Below are positions 45,433 through 59,390 of a stretch of DNA of 64,000 nt, in pieces. The stretch is taken from assembly GCA_004794785.1 (NCBI GenBank), contig SJOL01006434.1, positions 24,663 to 88,662 of the forward strand, given 5' to 3'. Position numbers and translations under genes: made by a program. This DNA comes from Opisthorchis felineus. Taxonomy: Eukaryota; Platyhelminthes; Trematoda; Opisthorchiida; Opisthorchiidae. Under the pieces are notes generated by a model. It searched no databases. It had not been told where the DNA came from and was given only the letters and a program-made list of their open reading frames with translations. Positions within the stretch are counted from its first letter, which is position 1. Each line of letters starts with the position of its first letter.

Positions 45433-48400
45433 ACTATGTTTATATGAACTAAGTATTCACGGGCTAATAGTGCGTGGTATGCCGAAGCGGGATGATGATA
45501 AACTCTAAACCATTGGTGCGCTGTTTGCGGATTTCGGTTCATCCCCCCATGCGGGGTACGGTGGAAACTCGTTGGCGCACGTCGGTAACTTCATTGAAAA
45601 TTTACGGTAGTCAGTTTTAGTCTTTGGAATCAACCTCTTGTTAGCCTTTAGCGCAGAGTTGTTCCAAATCCGGTTTCCATGTGTATCGGAAAGTGCACGG
45701 ATTTTTACTTCAATTACGTGGTAATCAAAATGCAATACTGGTTCTCAAAGGACGGACTTGAGAAAGAGGGGCAAGAATGTCATGTGTTAGCGCTAATGGG
45801 ATTTGAAGTATGATAACAATGGGCTAGGTTTCTAGAACTCGGTCGCTCATCCGAAATGTCGCCAATTCGCCCAATGAATGAAATAGGATTTCGTTTGCCC
45901 AAAGAACCAAAAAATTGGAAATGCCAGCATAAACATCACCGGAGGTTGAAAATTTCACTACCAGTCACGTCCGTGAGGAATGCGTAGGCGTCGAAGTTTA
46001 TTCCACTTTTTTCTTAAAACAGTTCTACATTCACTGGCATGTGTCGACCGCAGTGCCCATGATTATCACCAAAAAACCGGTTTGTAGCGCTCGGGATTTG
46101 GAATATTTTCGAGGTGTGGGCCACTCGTGATCAAACCTGTCTACCCTGTCGAAAGGAGTACAAGGTGCATTTGTGATATTGAATCCACACACATCATAAG
46201 ATATTTGGACTAAGCCAGAACTCACTTAAGCAGTAGCGTAACTCACACGTTGAGCTCCGAGATGATGATGCACCACCTTGATGCGAAAAATGCATCTCAC
46301 TGCGTTAGAGTCGATGCTTTAACGAAGACTACCGAATTACTTTTGAGGTTAAAAAATAGCTGACACTTGAAAATTCCTTGCGCCAGCGCGCGTGACTGTT
46401 TTGTTGAATATTCTGTCTTAATCTACTAGTCAAAAGGGGACAATTACGGTCGCGTTCCTCAGTCAAGCGAGGGCTCATTCGATACTAGCTGATCTAATTT
46501 CAGACTACCACTGAATATAGGATTGATTTCTGTCGCCACCATATGCGTTCGGCAACTTCAGCAGTTTTGGAAATTGAGCACACATTAAAGGTGGTGATTC
46601 CCAATAAAGATGAAACATCTGTACAGTGCTTCTCGGCATTTCAGCACAGATTGGCCTCACTGGGAGGACGAAATCTCGATTGAAAATGACTACGTCTCCT
46701 CACACCACCATCCTTTATCAAGACACTCGTCGATAAATTTACTGACTTGCTATAGTAGGCCTTGTTGAGGCTTGGGTGACCGAACACAAGGAACAGTTGC
46801 AGTAATTATTGGTGGATCCTTATTATTGAATGCCCATACAATGAACGATGGCACGACTTTTGTTTGTGACAAAATTTTTATTCGAAAAATTCTGGTAGGC
46901 CGATAACGGTAGAAATTAAAATACCGTTCCGCCGACTGTTGGAAGCACATTGGCCATGTGTCAACAAATCCTATCTTAGTTCCCTTGTTGTATAAATGAA
47001 ATCCTCCCAAGCTTCTACTGTGTACAAGGGATTTTCATTTCGAAGAATACATGGATTTACTCAATACACAGTCCAAAGACCTGAATTGATTTCCGGTTTG
47101 TCGACTCCCATTAACTCTATCACTAACATCGCCAGTCTTCCATACCGTGGATGTTATCAGAACCCCCTGAAAGTTCACGGTGAGGTATATTATTAAAACT
47201 AAGTTCCGTGTTTCGTGTATGTGATCAGTTGGATTGGGAACTAGTCTATCCTGCTCTCGGGAATTAGAGTGTCATCCCCCGTGATGTATACTTTAATTAA
47301 GTGTATAAACCTAGCGTCCACTGCAGTATTGAAGGTGTACTAATCAGGCAGTTGAGCACCTTTCTGCGGATTAAATCACAGCCTTCCAATGTACAAATTA
47401 TCTTCACTGGACAGATGAGTCATTCCACGCACATCAAACGAACATTTCCACTTTGTGTGTGAATGGCCAAGAGAACTGTTGACATTCAGGGAGTGATCGA
47501 TGGGTTTAACTCAGCTCCATACAATAAGGGTGCCCGTGTCCGGCAGTGACTGTTCAATACTACTGTCCATGAGCTAAACGGCACTAGTACGAAGAAAATT
47601 CTGAGGGTTGTTGACAAGCTGTATGTCCAACGATTCGGAGCTACGCTGAGCTGATGAAGTGACCAATATTTTCATACTGACGTTGGAGGACTATCCTAGT
47701 AGATTTTATCAGAGCTTGTTGACGGTTTTTGTCAAGTGTGGAAGGGCCCCAGTAGTTTGGTTACTATGTGAATGAAACCAGTAGGAAGAATGGCCATCCT
47801 TGCAGTTTTTTGTTGAAGGGGTAAAAGGCTTTTCAACCAGTCTACGCTGTGGTGATGCCGCCGATTGTAGGATATACCGTGTATCTTTTCAAAGAAATTG
47901 CTATGACAGACCTAAGGATATTTTGCTACCGAGTCATCCTATCGGCCAGTTTCATGGTTGTAGATTTCCCTGGCTATGGAGAATAATATGAATTGTGACT
48001 GCTGGTAGCAACTACTTCCCAATCTCTAGCTTAGAAGGCAGACAACTTGAGAGGACGCTCGAATGAGGGGCAACCGTCTTCCTTTACGAAAGGATACCAT
48101 AGGTGCTTCATCTCTATTTGCCTATATCTCTATTTATATATCCGTTAGAAGCAAGACAATCAAGGTAACAAAACTGCTCCTACTCTTATCTGCAGAAGCG
48201 TCCCAATAACCACTTGCTTTCCTTCTGTTGACCACGTGGTCTCCCAATGCCTAGGGAATGAAGACGGGGTCACTGTCAACGGTACGGAAAATGTCAACTT
48301 ATCGAAAGGCAGTCGGCAGCCCACACCTGCTTACAACACCTGCACATGTGTGCCCTCTGGATTAACGGGCAACCGTTGCTTAAAGCTAGTTATTTATTAG

Positions 48401-48734
48401 AATTCAATAGTTGAAGCACGCGAACGGAGTAAATCGTTTTGTTTGCTTTGCCTCCGAAGGTGAATGACGTCTTTGCAAAACGCGAACTGCTACACGTACA
48501 CCTATTGGCGTGTTGTCTTTATAGAAGCATATTCACTCTTTATAGAGTTTGTCTGTTTGCAGAGCTGTCGGGGCTTTTAAATTCTGTGTGGGAGAAGAAG
48601 CTGTATTTACGTTAGGAATAATCTCCCATTCCGGGAACACTATATTTGCCCTTCAAACCTGTTCGCAATTACGGTTGATAGTATGAAGAGGTTTTGAGAT
48701 TTAGTTGGGCAAGTAGTCAATATGCGCCGAAAGG
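45433..48734. other. Intergenic stretch, nothing recognised
   Basis: Only short frames below 90 codons on both strands. No similarity to known families seen. Possibly decayed transposon DNA. Confidence 0.5.
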
Positions 48735-48915
48735 TCGAGAAGCACTGTAAAGCTGCTTTATCCCTGTTAGGAATCATAAGCAGTGTACATCTCACGAACC
48801 GAGGAGATTGCAACTGGCAACCTGCCTCTTAGTAGTTGAAGATCAGATGCTATTGCCACGAGCGGCTGATCACCAGTGTGGTCAACTCACATTTAGGTAG
48901 GATGGACTTCATTCA
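48735..48915 (-). repeat. Interspersed repeat family B, copy 1
   Basis: Parallel to 63175-63365: both carry AGCACTGTA.AGCTG, then TAGGAATCAT.AGCA, then ACATCTCACGAA, GCCTAGTAGTT-like and CTTCATTCATG blocks. The following bases to 49080 end with GTGATGTGAATCCCGTGAT, the reverse complement of a later part of the second copy, so an inverted partial copy may adjoin it. Confidence 0.6.
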
Positions 48916-49080
48916 TGGGACGAATGCTCAAATGAGAAATTATCAAATCTCCCCATACAATTAACAAGTTCGAAGTAGCTCACACGTCGCATGAAGATCC
49001 GATCTCATAAGTGGTCACTGGATGATCTAGTCAAAAAGTGCCCACGTGATGTGAATCCCGTGATTGAAGGATGAGTGTCT

Positions 49081-52000
49081 TTATAACCTGTCTGGGTGCG
49101 AGTTAATCACACTGCGGATCAGCCGCTCGTCGCCAAACCGTTTAACCTTCAACTGATTGCCGAAAAGTTGAGAGTTCCAGTCACTCTGGAGGTTCACGAG
49201 ATGCCCAATGCTGATGATTCTCAACGAGACTAAAAGGCTGTTCGTAATTAGTCTAGATTTTAGCGAAGTACACTCATTTGCAAATAAATTTGGTTTTGCG
49301 AGAGACTCACCTGGAACCCAGCTGAATCTCTCGTTTGTGATGTTCATCAGACCCAAGAAATCTCCTTGCATATTGCTGGAACACTGGTAGCATAATTCGT
49401 AAACGAATCGGTGAACCTCATCAACCCTGAAGAAAGGCACCATTGTACGGCATTTATTTCGATCCCAACCGAGTGATTATTCAAAGGCACGTCAAAGTGG
49501 TTCTCACCCTCACCCAAGGATATATGTGATTTCATCACCAACATCAAAAACTGTTTGAGTGATTTTCAAGATGGCTAAGCTGAACACGTTTGAAAGGACA
49601 TCTCGTGTCCTTAGGGGAAAGGATCAACAGTAGCATGCGTAAAAGATCCGCTACAGACAATTATTTTCCAGAACGAACAGAAGAATAAGAATGAACAGCC
49701 GAGCTTCACGTTGGTAACGTGTTGGGATGTTGATAGCTCGGACGCATTCATCGGTAGTTGATCAGTTGAGTGTTGGTCGGTTCACCGAGCTTGACAATTG
49801 ACTTGCAGACGCTTCGTCACCATTCCAGTAGACATCATCAGTGCGCTGTTGGGTGTGTGCGCACTTCTCTTATAATCGAGTGAAAGCACGTTACAACTAT
49901 CCAACTCAATGCTCCTACTCAAGCGTTTCATATTACTCCGTTGTCTGCGACAGTAGGTTGATTTACCTGACTGAGGTAATCTAGGCATCCAGTTGCGTTG
50001 GTGAGACCGCAAGTACTTCCATCCCTTCGAAGCCAACACATCTTTCGGTTAGGTAAAATGTCCCACATCCCCAGTTCATCCTAAAAAATGCGATACCTCA
50101 TAAGGCCAACAAGCATGGTGGCAGCCACCACGACTGTACCCGTTTCACCCAAAAATGTTACTTCTTCCGTTTAAGTTAGAAAAAAAACATTATCATATCG
50201 CAGATCAACGGAATTTTCTAACGATACTACAACTTACCTCATCGTCAAGTCGGCCACATATGCGAAGCAACGTGGAAGCTGCTGGTAAAAGCAACAGACA
50301 TAGCCTTTTATACGAAAGCGTTTGTAGTAATCTTGATGGGTGCTCAAGCGTGAATTTGTTAGCGGACTAGTTGTTAACGGACTAGTTGTGTCTGTACGCC
50401 TATGAGGTACTACCGCTTGTTTTTTCGTTTTTAACACCAGGATTTCTTCTACTTTCAAAGTTTCTGCGATGATAGTTTCTGTTAGAGTAAGTGTAAAGGC
50501 CTGACCAAAAACACGTCGTTTCCTCGTACCATATCTACTTCCGGATGCTTAACTTTTATCCAACTCAGCGCACTGTTCCGGTTTCTTTGGGATTATCACA
50601 GGTATTCACTCTATATACAGCTTCAAAGATCCTTGTGTTTGTCCGTCCCTGCGGCAAAAAAGGCACTTGGAAAATAACCCGACAAGGCTCCGCTCGGTAC
50701 GCATTAACTTGTGGCAGTAAGTGGCTGATTACATCTGTACAAGCCCGATCTTGGCCGGATTGATATGCTCTGTGGCACGCTAATAGTGCTCAAAAGCTTG
50801 CTCCGTTCACTGCACAAAACAGTAGGTGCCTGAACGTATGGATCTGCCAAAAAAACATAAGAGCCAAACCTGATAACCTGCAGTCGAAACAATGTTTATT
50901 TCCAAATGACGTAGTGGTACGTTGAATTCAGGAGAAAGCTGGTACCATCCTGACAAAATAGCACTGCCGACTGAGACTAGGGTCCGTTCTGGAGTGACAG
51001 TCACAAACACCCAGTGCACAATCACCGTGTCTAATACGCAGAAGTGGTCAGTCGATTACAGTATAGTGGATGTGCCAAGTTTATACAGGTGAAGGATTCA
51101 TGAACTCGAAACGTGAACAACCAAATTTCGAGTAAAATTAACCTGTGGAACTTGTATGAAGCAAGAGGCCTTGCCACTGGGTTTTCCATTAAGCGACACC
51201 TTGAGAATGCTTCTATCGGTTGGGGAGGTACACCTGATTTGACAAGAGAGGGGTTCCCTAAAACCTAAGGGAATCTATCCGTCTAAATTAAGGCTGTGTT
51301 CAAATGCAATACATCAAACCACGGTCGATCCAAATATAACTTGAATTTCGGTGAAATACAGACGGCACTGAAAACACAATGTCGGTAGACAATTTCGGTT
51401 CCAAAACAATCAGATAAGTACAAAAGTAACTCGTGGATAATTGTTTACCTCCACACGGACTATACATTATTTTCCCCTACTCCTACGACAGCCGTGGCTG
51501 ACTTGAGCTTGAAAGATGTTCCCTGGATCGGATGCCTTCGACACTGCCTGTACTGTTAGCATTGACTGAGATGACAGCCCAAAGTTCGTTTGCCTTAGAT
51601 GGTGTGGTCAATAAACAACGCGAGTCTTCCGATATTTTTTTTCCAGATATACCGTCAGTCTCCGTTATTCTTCCGGATTTGAACAAACTTTGTTGAATGT
51701 ATAATTCGTGTTCAAGTGAGAACAACATGCTGAAAAAACCGTAGTTCGCTGGTTGTGAGACCAACTGCGTGAAAAATGACCGAACTTGCCAAATGGTCAC
51801 TGGCAATGGTCAACTAAGGGCTAATGGTCTTTGAACCGCAATTTAGTCACGTTTGTATCCCGGTACTCACGGTACTCCTGGTTTTAGAAGAACAGACTAG
51901 ACGAACTCATCAGTGAATTCAACAACCACCTAACTGATTCATGCTTGCTACAACTGGCATTCAAGCAAATGAATTCAGTGAAGGCATGAGATTGGTATCA

Positions 52001-55000
52001 ATACGACGGCGGAGGTAAGCCATCCTGTCCCCTCAGTGCACATAACTGTAAGACTAAAAATCAATGCTGTCGGGATAAATTTGGACACTAATATTATGGG
52101 AAGGAAGGATACGAAGCGATCCAGGTCTGCTGTTGAAATTATCGTCTGGGCTTTGAGATGCCCATGTCTGCGACACCCACTGCACTCTTGCTCAGTTGTG
52201 TTAAACCAATCTGCTTGGCAGGAACGATAAGAGAAACCCATCTGGCAGACATACGAACACCAGAAATATCGACTTGCGAAAGTTCTTTATAGCTGAAAAT
52301 ATTAGGATGGTCGCCAAAATAATAGGTACCCGGGTTCCTGTAAGCGAATAACCGTGGAATTTTTAAAAGAACCAAAACTGTAGGCGACAAATATTTGATC
52401 AGAGCCTCAACAGTAGGGTCAGTCACACTTTCGACAAACCCAGATTGTATTGTCACCCGGCGCACCAGAGAAAATAACTGTCACACTAGATAATGCTGGC
52501 GGATGCATTTTGCTTCAGGCCGGTTCTATCCGATTTCTCGATACAATGTGGAAAAATGTAGTTGGTTTGCTCGGTTAGAACACGCAGGTTAAACTGGTTT
52601 CGAAAATCTCTCGAAGGTTATGTTGGGCTAGCACTGAAATGCAGCGGGTACTGTACTCAAAGGGTTTGTGTGGAGGAACGCGACAGCAATGAATCTTCGG
52701 ATAGGTAGATAGCTAGATCGCATCTCCAACCTCCGCAAGAATTTTTAACCCGATTCCATGTAGATAGCAGTGGTTAATCAGCATTCCTCGTGCACAACGC
52801 CTTCCTTAAATCGAATTCATCACAAAACTTTTGGGACTAACTTTTGTCTACTAACTCCAGGAGAACAAATTTATACAACTTTGTTTACTCTAATCCTGCT
52901 TCAAGGGTACTGTCATTGGTTATCCAGACTATGACGTAAGTCTCGTTGCAGGGTAACAAAGGATATATCAGTTCAGCTAAGTAAGTTTTCGCTATTCGGA
53001 CAGATGCAACATGACAAATGCGTAGAAAAACTGGTGATTCTTCCCGTAACTTAGTGGAACCATTCACAGAATATCAATTAAAAGCTTACTCTGTTTCCAG
53101 ACTGACAAAATCAATCAAGTTGTTTTTCACAAAACAGTCGTAAAACGTCCGTTATCTTGCCACGAAAAATAGCTTCCTCTTCATTACCATTACGGAAATC
53201 CTAAGCGAATTCAGCCGTTACATAAGTGGCCGCATGGTGCAAGGACGACGAGTGAGAGTCTCGTGCACAGCCACACAGTTGTAGTTGGGAAGGATTCTTC
53301 CTAGGGCAGTTTGTTAGGTGGGGTAGTAATGTAGTAGGTTGGTATTAGTGTTTTGCCAAACACTGGAATGCTTTCATCGTCTGCAGGTTACATCCAACTA
53401 GTTAGAACTCCTTGGGCTGTCATTCACTTTCCCGAATATACGAGCGGTCTACGCCCCGACAAATCTAACGTCAATCCTAATGCGGTTGAATACAGTCAGC
53501 AACCAGATAATATTATCCTATGAAAATATTAAATATTTAAATTCTCTCTGTTAATTACCACCATGGAAACAAAGGCACTAGTAGTTTTCAGCTCCCCAAC
53601 CCAGCTTAATTCGCAGCAAACATGACCTGAATCGATCGACAAACACTCAGTCAAGTAGGAAAGTTCCCATTCCTATTCAACCACCCGCATCGACACAACC
53701 ACATACTTGTGATAAGATCATGCACGCACATTTTTCAGGGTCACGAATCCCTCATGCGTAGACCCCGGTGGGAATTGGGACGTGTCTGACTTACTGTACT
53801 CCCTCCTACTGAATGCCAGGACTCTAGCAACCATCGCAGATCTAACCAGAAGTTGTCAAATATATTGGTTCCCAGCTCCAGACCAACCTAGTGTTTTTGC
53901 AAAATCGAGTACGTGGCCAGTCTAGTCGTGACAACTGGGTAGCTGTGTGGACACAAGCAATGACCTCTTCACCAAAATGTTTACCGTGAGTCGGGGAGGT
54001 ACGGTGCGATTGTTATCAAAACTAATTTACAACCTTTCTATTCCCCTATTTTCTCATCACCTTGACAACAGGAGACACTAATGTCTGTACCGTATTTGCG
54101 CAAAAATAATGGTTGGTATGACGAAATGCAGTTGTATAATACTTCCGATCACATGTTAGTAGAACTTACACCCTAGCCTCTAGTACAACTCACTCCGGTT
54201 ACACGACGGCTAATCAATGAAATGTGCAAGAAGCAACCCCAGGGTCTACCAGACAAACTTCATCCATCCACTGGTGAGTGATAAGTTTATACCGATATGG
54301 TCGTTTAGGCTGCTTCGACATAGTGTTTGAGGCTGCTAGTCCAGGCGGCCAGACGACCTTGCATATAAACCAGTTTCTCATTTCTAACGAAGCTCGTAAA
54401 GAACGTCTGTCAAAATCATTTCGGAAACAAACTGTGTCGTTCTCGTAACACTGAGAAATATTCTGTGGATGATTTTGATCATTTCTGCATGTTTGAGTCG
54501 CGCAGATCTAAACCTCATTTGAAGAGTGCTTATTTCTTATTTCTAATTTGAACCCCGCATTTAAATATCGAAATAAAAGTACTGTCAATTATGTGATGAA
54601 AACTTAAGTCTGGGAAAAAGATACGGCTTTCTTCCACTGGAAGGACCACCTTGATTGACCGGCTAAAAGCTTCCACTTCTGAGAAGAAGCGATTCCGAAT
54701 GATGGCCTTTTCAGAGGGGCCAAGTGTACAAGAGTGAATGAATCAACCGTCTTCAGTAAGAGATTAGTCTCCACTACGTGTACACAGGCGCCCTGCAAAC
54801 TTGTTCCATTCATAAAACTAACCTAGTTCATTATTCTATTTATAAAGTTCGTAGTGTGTCGTCATCCGCCACAATGATGGATTCCATCGAATTGTATTAT
54901 TCCCCCCCCCCAATAAGCACCGGCCTTCAGGATCTCTTGTTCCATAGCCTACTGTGGTTGCATGTTGGGTATATTCCTTGGAAGCCCAATCAGATTGAAA

Positions 55001-58000
55001 TGATTTTCTGTTGGCCAGCCAGATAATCGTGTATTATCTTCAACGACACATGGAAAATAGTGACAAATTCGTTTTGAACACTCTTGAGTTCGCCCCAGAA
55101 AATCGGTTTCCGACGTTCCTCTGGAAGAATACGTTGATTTCCTGAATATCGGCAAAACTGAACCCAGACACAGGTTGGCATTGCATATCTGGTTCAAGTT
55201 CCATTAAAATTTCCTATTCACACTCATCAGTATGCAGAAACGTGACCTCACTGCAAGAGAACTAAAAACCCGTAAACTCGTTTCCGGAGCTCCACCAGGA
55301 ATACACTTTGCACCACATGAAGTAATGTGCCAAAGCCTCATACGGCTCACACATCCATTTAAGCAGTGCTACGGTGGCTAAACGCTCCCGTCCCTTGTTT
55401 GAACATACGCATTACAGACACCGTCTGCATCAACTAAAGCAAGGTTGTACGTTCACGTTTCACTCACACACTCAATCATCTGCCGGTATGAGAGCTGACC
55501 CTCCCATTTGACGCACGCGTTAGGGTGACCCCTGGCGAAAGCAGAGGCAAGATCGTGCTCAGCTAACATTTCCAGGAGACCAGTGCGCCAAAAACAACCC
55601 CTTCCTAATGCAATAGAGGCTTCGGGTGAAGAATATACTTTTGGCTAGATGAAGCACTGACTGAACTCGGTTAGTGCGCCCAGCCAATTCGGATAACGGG
55701 TAAACACGCCACGAGCGTATGCATCCCAGGATCCAAGTTGTGGAAACGTTCTTCATCCCCTTAAATAGAAAAACCACGGGCGATTCATTCATTCAGTCCA
55801 CCGCCTAAAGAAAAGCTAGGCAAAGAAAGCTGGCCTTTGCTGACTATTTAATAATTGCTGAATAAATAGCTGGTAGCAGAACAGCCGCATTAAATCTGTG
55901 TAATGAATCTCGCCCTTAATTTCAAAAGGTATCCTATCTTATATATCTTATCTTCTTAAGTATCCTTTTACACCTTTAGTTGGTGAAGCAACATGTGCAC
56001 ACAGCTTTCAAGACAGAAGCCGGTAGCCAGTTTGAAGGCTCCCATGCTGGAATTCGAAACTGGGCCGTCAAAACGGAAGACGGCATTGTTTACTCCTGGG
56101 CTACCCAGACCCGGATCAGTCATCTAAGCCTAGTCATTCGTAGCACTTTGTTGTATTAGATCCCCGTGAGTTTTTGCACATCTCTAGCGTAACATGATGG
56201 GAAGCTGGTTAACCGTGATCAAACGACGTCACTAGCTTGGAGAATAATAACAGAAAGCACTTTCCTAACACAGTTGCATGTTTCTTACAGAACGCTGTCG
56301 CGTTTTTCTCAGAAATTTTCCGATTCGGTAAACTCATTTATTTCCAAGGGTTATGGAAATTTAGGAAGGTCCTTGCTTGAACAGGAATATTGTGTGCGCA
56401 TGAATTTTTACAACACACTATTTTAGAATCGATGGTGCCGTAGGCTGGTGATCCGAGACTGAAGAAGAACTGTAGACGAGACGAAACCGCTGTCTTGGAA
56501 GTCCCGGCAGGTGGGTCAATGAAATGGCATAAGCAGAACAGTTTTTGGACTATTGTTGGAGGCGCCGGGCCAAACACACACCTCATCCGAGTAGGAATAT
56601 TTTCGCTTGTTCAGATGTGATGATTCAGTCACTTTCAGCATGGACTAGTGAATCGGTGGATAGATGGCCGGAGTTGAGTTCCTTATATGGCGGAGAATAT
56701 GTACTGCCAATGAGCTGTAGGAATACACTAGTTTAATGCTTCCTTTTTTATGTGAACTAACCATAATACTCTCGCCAGAAAGACTGTTCAAACAAGTAAT
56801 GCTGATACGGAGACGAACCCGTTCACATGGTTTCTAAGGATGCTACTGATTTGCTCCTACAATACATACGTTCGTTTTTGTGTTCAAATATGAAATAGGA
56901 CTGGTGGGAATTCGCGAACAGGCCCACGTACTAAAAGCAGAAAACAGCAAAGACAGTAGTAACCTGTGTTAGCGTTGTTATCAATCTTATGAGTAGTGTC
57001 ATATTCAGGAACATTTACCCTTGTTACTACTGCTACGTAAAACAGAATAATCAAGTGAGTACAAGTGTCTAAGTAATTCTGGATAATTGGTTTTCCTAGT
57101 GCATTGAAACAGCGATCAATATCACGGTTGCCATCGTGAACAGAAACCAACGGATACTCGACGAGAACGTAATAAAACTGTGCTCTCCAGGTTGCTGAAT
57201 TTCATATAAATCAGGAATTGGAAATGGAACGACAGCAACTTGGAGAATTGATGTAAGTAATCGTGCTGAGTGCAGAATGCACGGGATGACTTCAGTGCTT
57301 TCTGTCACATTCGTGGAATAGCCACAGTGAGCTCCCCACGTCTCGGCAAGCCCACCAATACAATAGTGGATATTCCGGTAGTGTAAATTGCTTTACAAAC
57401 ATTAGTATGGCGGAACAATCGTACAAGCAAACTTCATTTATCATCATCAAAGTATTTATGCTCTGTCACTCTGTTCCGAGGTTGGAACTCTGTCACAAAA
57501 ATGTGTTAAAAGTTCAACAGACACGCTAAATAGAGCCAGCCATTATTTTGCACGTTATCGAAGTGGACAGTAATACACCCCTGATAACCATGCCATGCAA
57601 TCATGAAGACCGAGTGCCTGAGGAAAGAGTAAAATGAGGTAAAACGGGAAAACAAGTAGCAGAAAACCGCAAAGTCCCCCGGGGAAAACAACAAGAAAAC
57701 GGGATTGACACGTCCAATAAGCTTCGAAATAAACAAATCGAAGCGCCTTGTCTAAAAAAGCTATCGACGAGATTAACTCAACATCTTTTTTGGAACTTTA
57801 CGAAACACATAATTTGGGGTACAAGGATAAACACACCTAAACAATGCAGTTCAGTTAGGAAATGACAGCATGTCAACTACTGTTACCCGTTCCATGTCTC
57901 TTCCTGTAAGCTTTCTAGCAACTAGCATCATCTGGACGTTAGTGTGCTGCCTAGTTCCTGGCGCAGAAGTCTGGAACCTTGAATAAATCATACCGTTTCA

Positions 58001-59129
58001 CTGTCAGAAATCCTGGTCTCACTGGAGCGGCTAACAATTCATGGGGAATAGTAAATTGGGTATGCACGTTACATTCTGTCGCGAGGTTAAGTACTATCTT
58101 GATGCACTACATGTGAGTTGAGAATAGTACTTTCCGCCACTTCACTTGTATAGTTAAAAAACGCAAAAACCATATTCTAGAGTCTATCTTAACCCTACCG
58201 TTTTTGAACTGACTTTTTCACCATTCCCGCATGTGTCAAAATTACTTTTTCCATATGCACTATCAGGAAACATCGTTGTTAAGTAGACCAGCTGCTCATC
58301 TCAAGTTTACCCGGTGGCACATTCAGAGGCCAACTGCAGGTGCCCTTAACATAATTTTCTCTATAGAGAGAAAAAGTTAGACTCGTGTCGTCGCCTCAAG
58401 GCATCGATGGATAGATGGGTTTCCCAAAACCCTGAATGACTATCAATGAACAAAGCTGGCGAGATTGTTATCAACGTGATATTGTGTGACCAGTTTGTAA
58501 GATGAGCAGTTTGTTTGTTGACAGAGGATTAGGCATCAGTCATCCGGGTTTTTTATCATACATAGTATGAGCGGGACAAATCTCGTCGAGACGAACTGTA
58601 TTCATGATCAACTACACCAAGTGACTCTATGGCGTTAGATTATTTGATAACATCTAAAATACTAAAATTCCATTGAGTTCGCTCATCGTTAACCGTACGC
58701 CTTATGAGCGAATATATATAAACCTATTCTAAAAAACTGCACTTTGTGTGCAATTTCTCAGGCCCACTGGGGTGCTCCCATCTAATGCCAAGTTCTCAAA
58801 TGAGTGTTTGTAGTCAGAAGTCCCCATATCTACCGGAATAACTAAAAAAATCGACCTCACTAGTAAGCGGTACGGGTGTATTTGTGACCAGTCATAAAAC
58901 CGCTTCCTGAACAGTCAGTTTTGCTACCTAAACTACACAGTTTGAATTCATTAAGGCTGAAATAAATCTCGTGATAGTTAAACATAGGCATTCATTTATT
59001 TACAATTTGATTGCTTTGGGTTTCACGAAAAGACAAGTTTGTCAATAAGCTTACTTATAAATGTGACAGTAAATTCCTACTAGTTGAAGAACAACTAGAA
59101 TACTGCTGAATAAACTCATTCACGAGTTG
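49081..59129. other. 10-kb intergenic stretch, nothing recognised
   Basis: Scattered minus-strand frames of 100-120 codons (49081-49443, 51483-51806, 52139-52465) have no recognised motifs and no clear exon pattern. A poly-C run lies at about 54903-54912. A tandem GCGGACTAGTTGT / ACGGACTAGTTGT pair stands near 50360-50390. Old, unrecognisable transposons are the likeliest content. Confidence 0.45.
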
Positions 59130-59390
59130 ATTTAGTGTCAACAGGAGACTAAACCGTACCTCTCCTTTGGGACATTCTTCAAATGAATTCACGTGAGATT
59201 CATTTGTCTCCCGTTAAATATAACTTAGTCTGCAACTGAGTGTGTTTGCAAATTGCGTGCAATTTTGATTCAAATAGAACACAAAGTTGACGGGGACTGG
59301 GGGATTGTGCCTACCTGATGAGCGCAAGAATGGCGAAACTAGTAGTGGGCTGTCGGGGAGCTTCTTGCACAATTACGAGTGGTGAGTTCT
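59130..59390. repeat. Interspersed repeat family C, copy 2
   Basis: Diverged counterpart of 44905-45145 (see the GTTGACGGGGACTGGG and GGGCTGTCGGGGAGC stretches). The alignment was made by eye and its edges are approximate. Confidence 0.45.

Noticed and set aside
49081..49443. 120-codon minus-strand ORF as a possible retroelement or host exon
   Set aside because: I could not match any RT, integrase or host domain, and there are no convincing splice partners.
54900..54915. Poly-C run as a structural or replication signal
   Set aside because: A single homopolymer of about ten bases without context.
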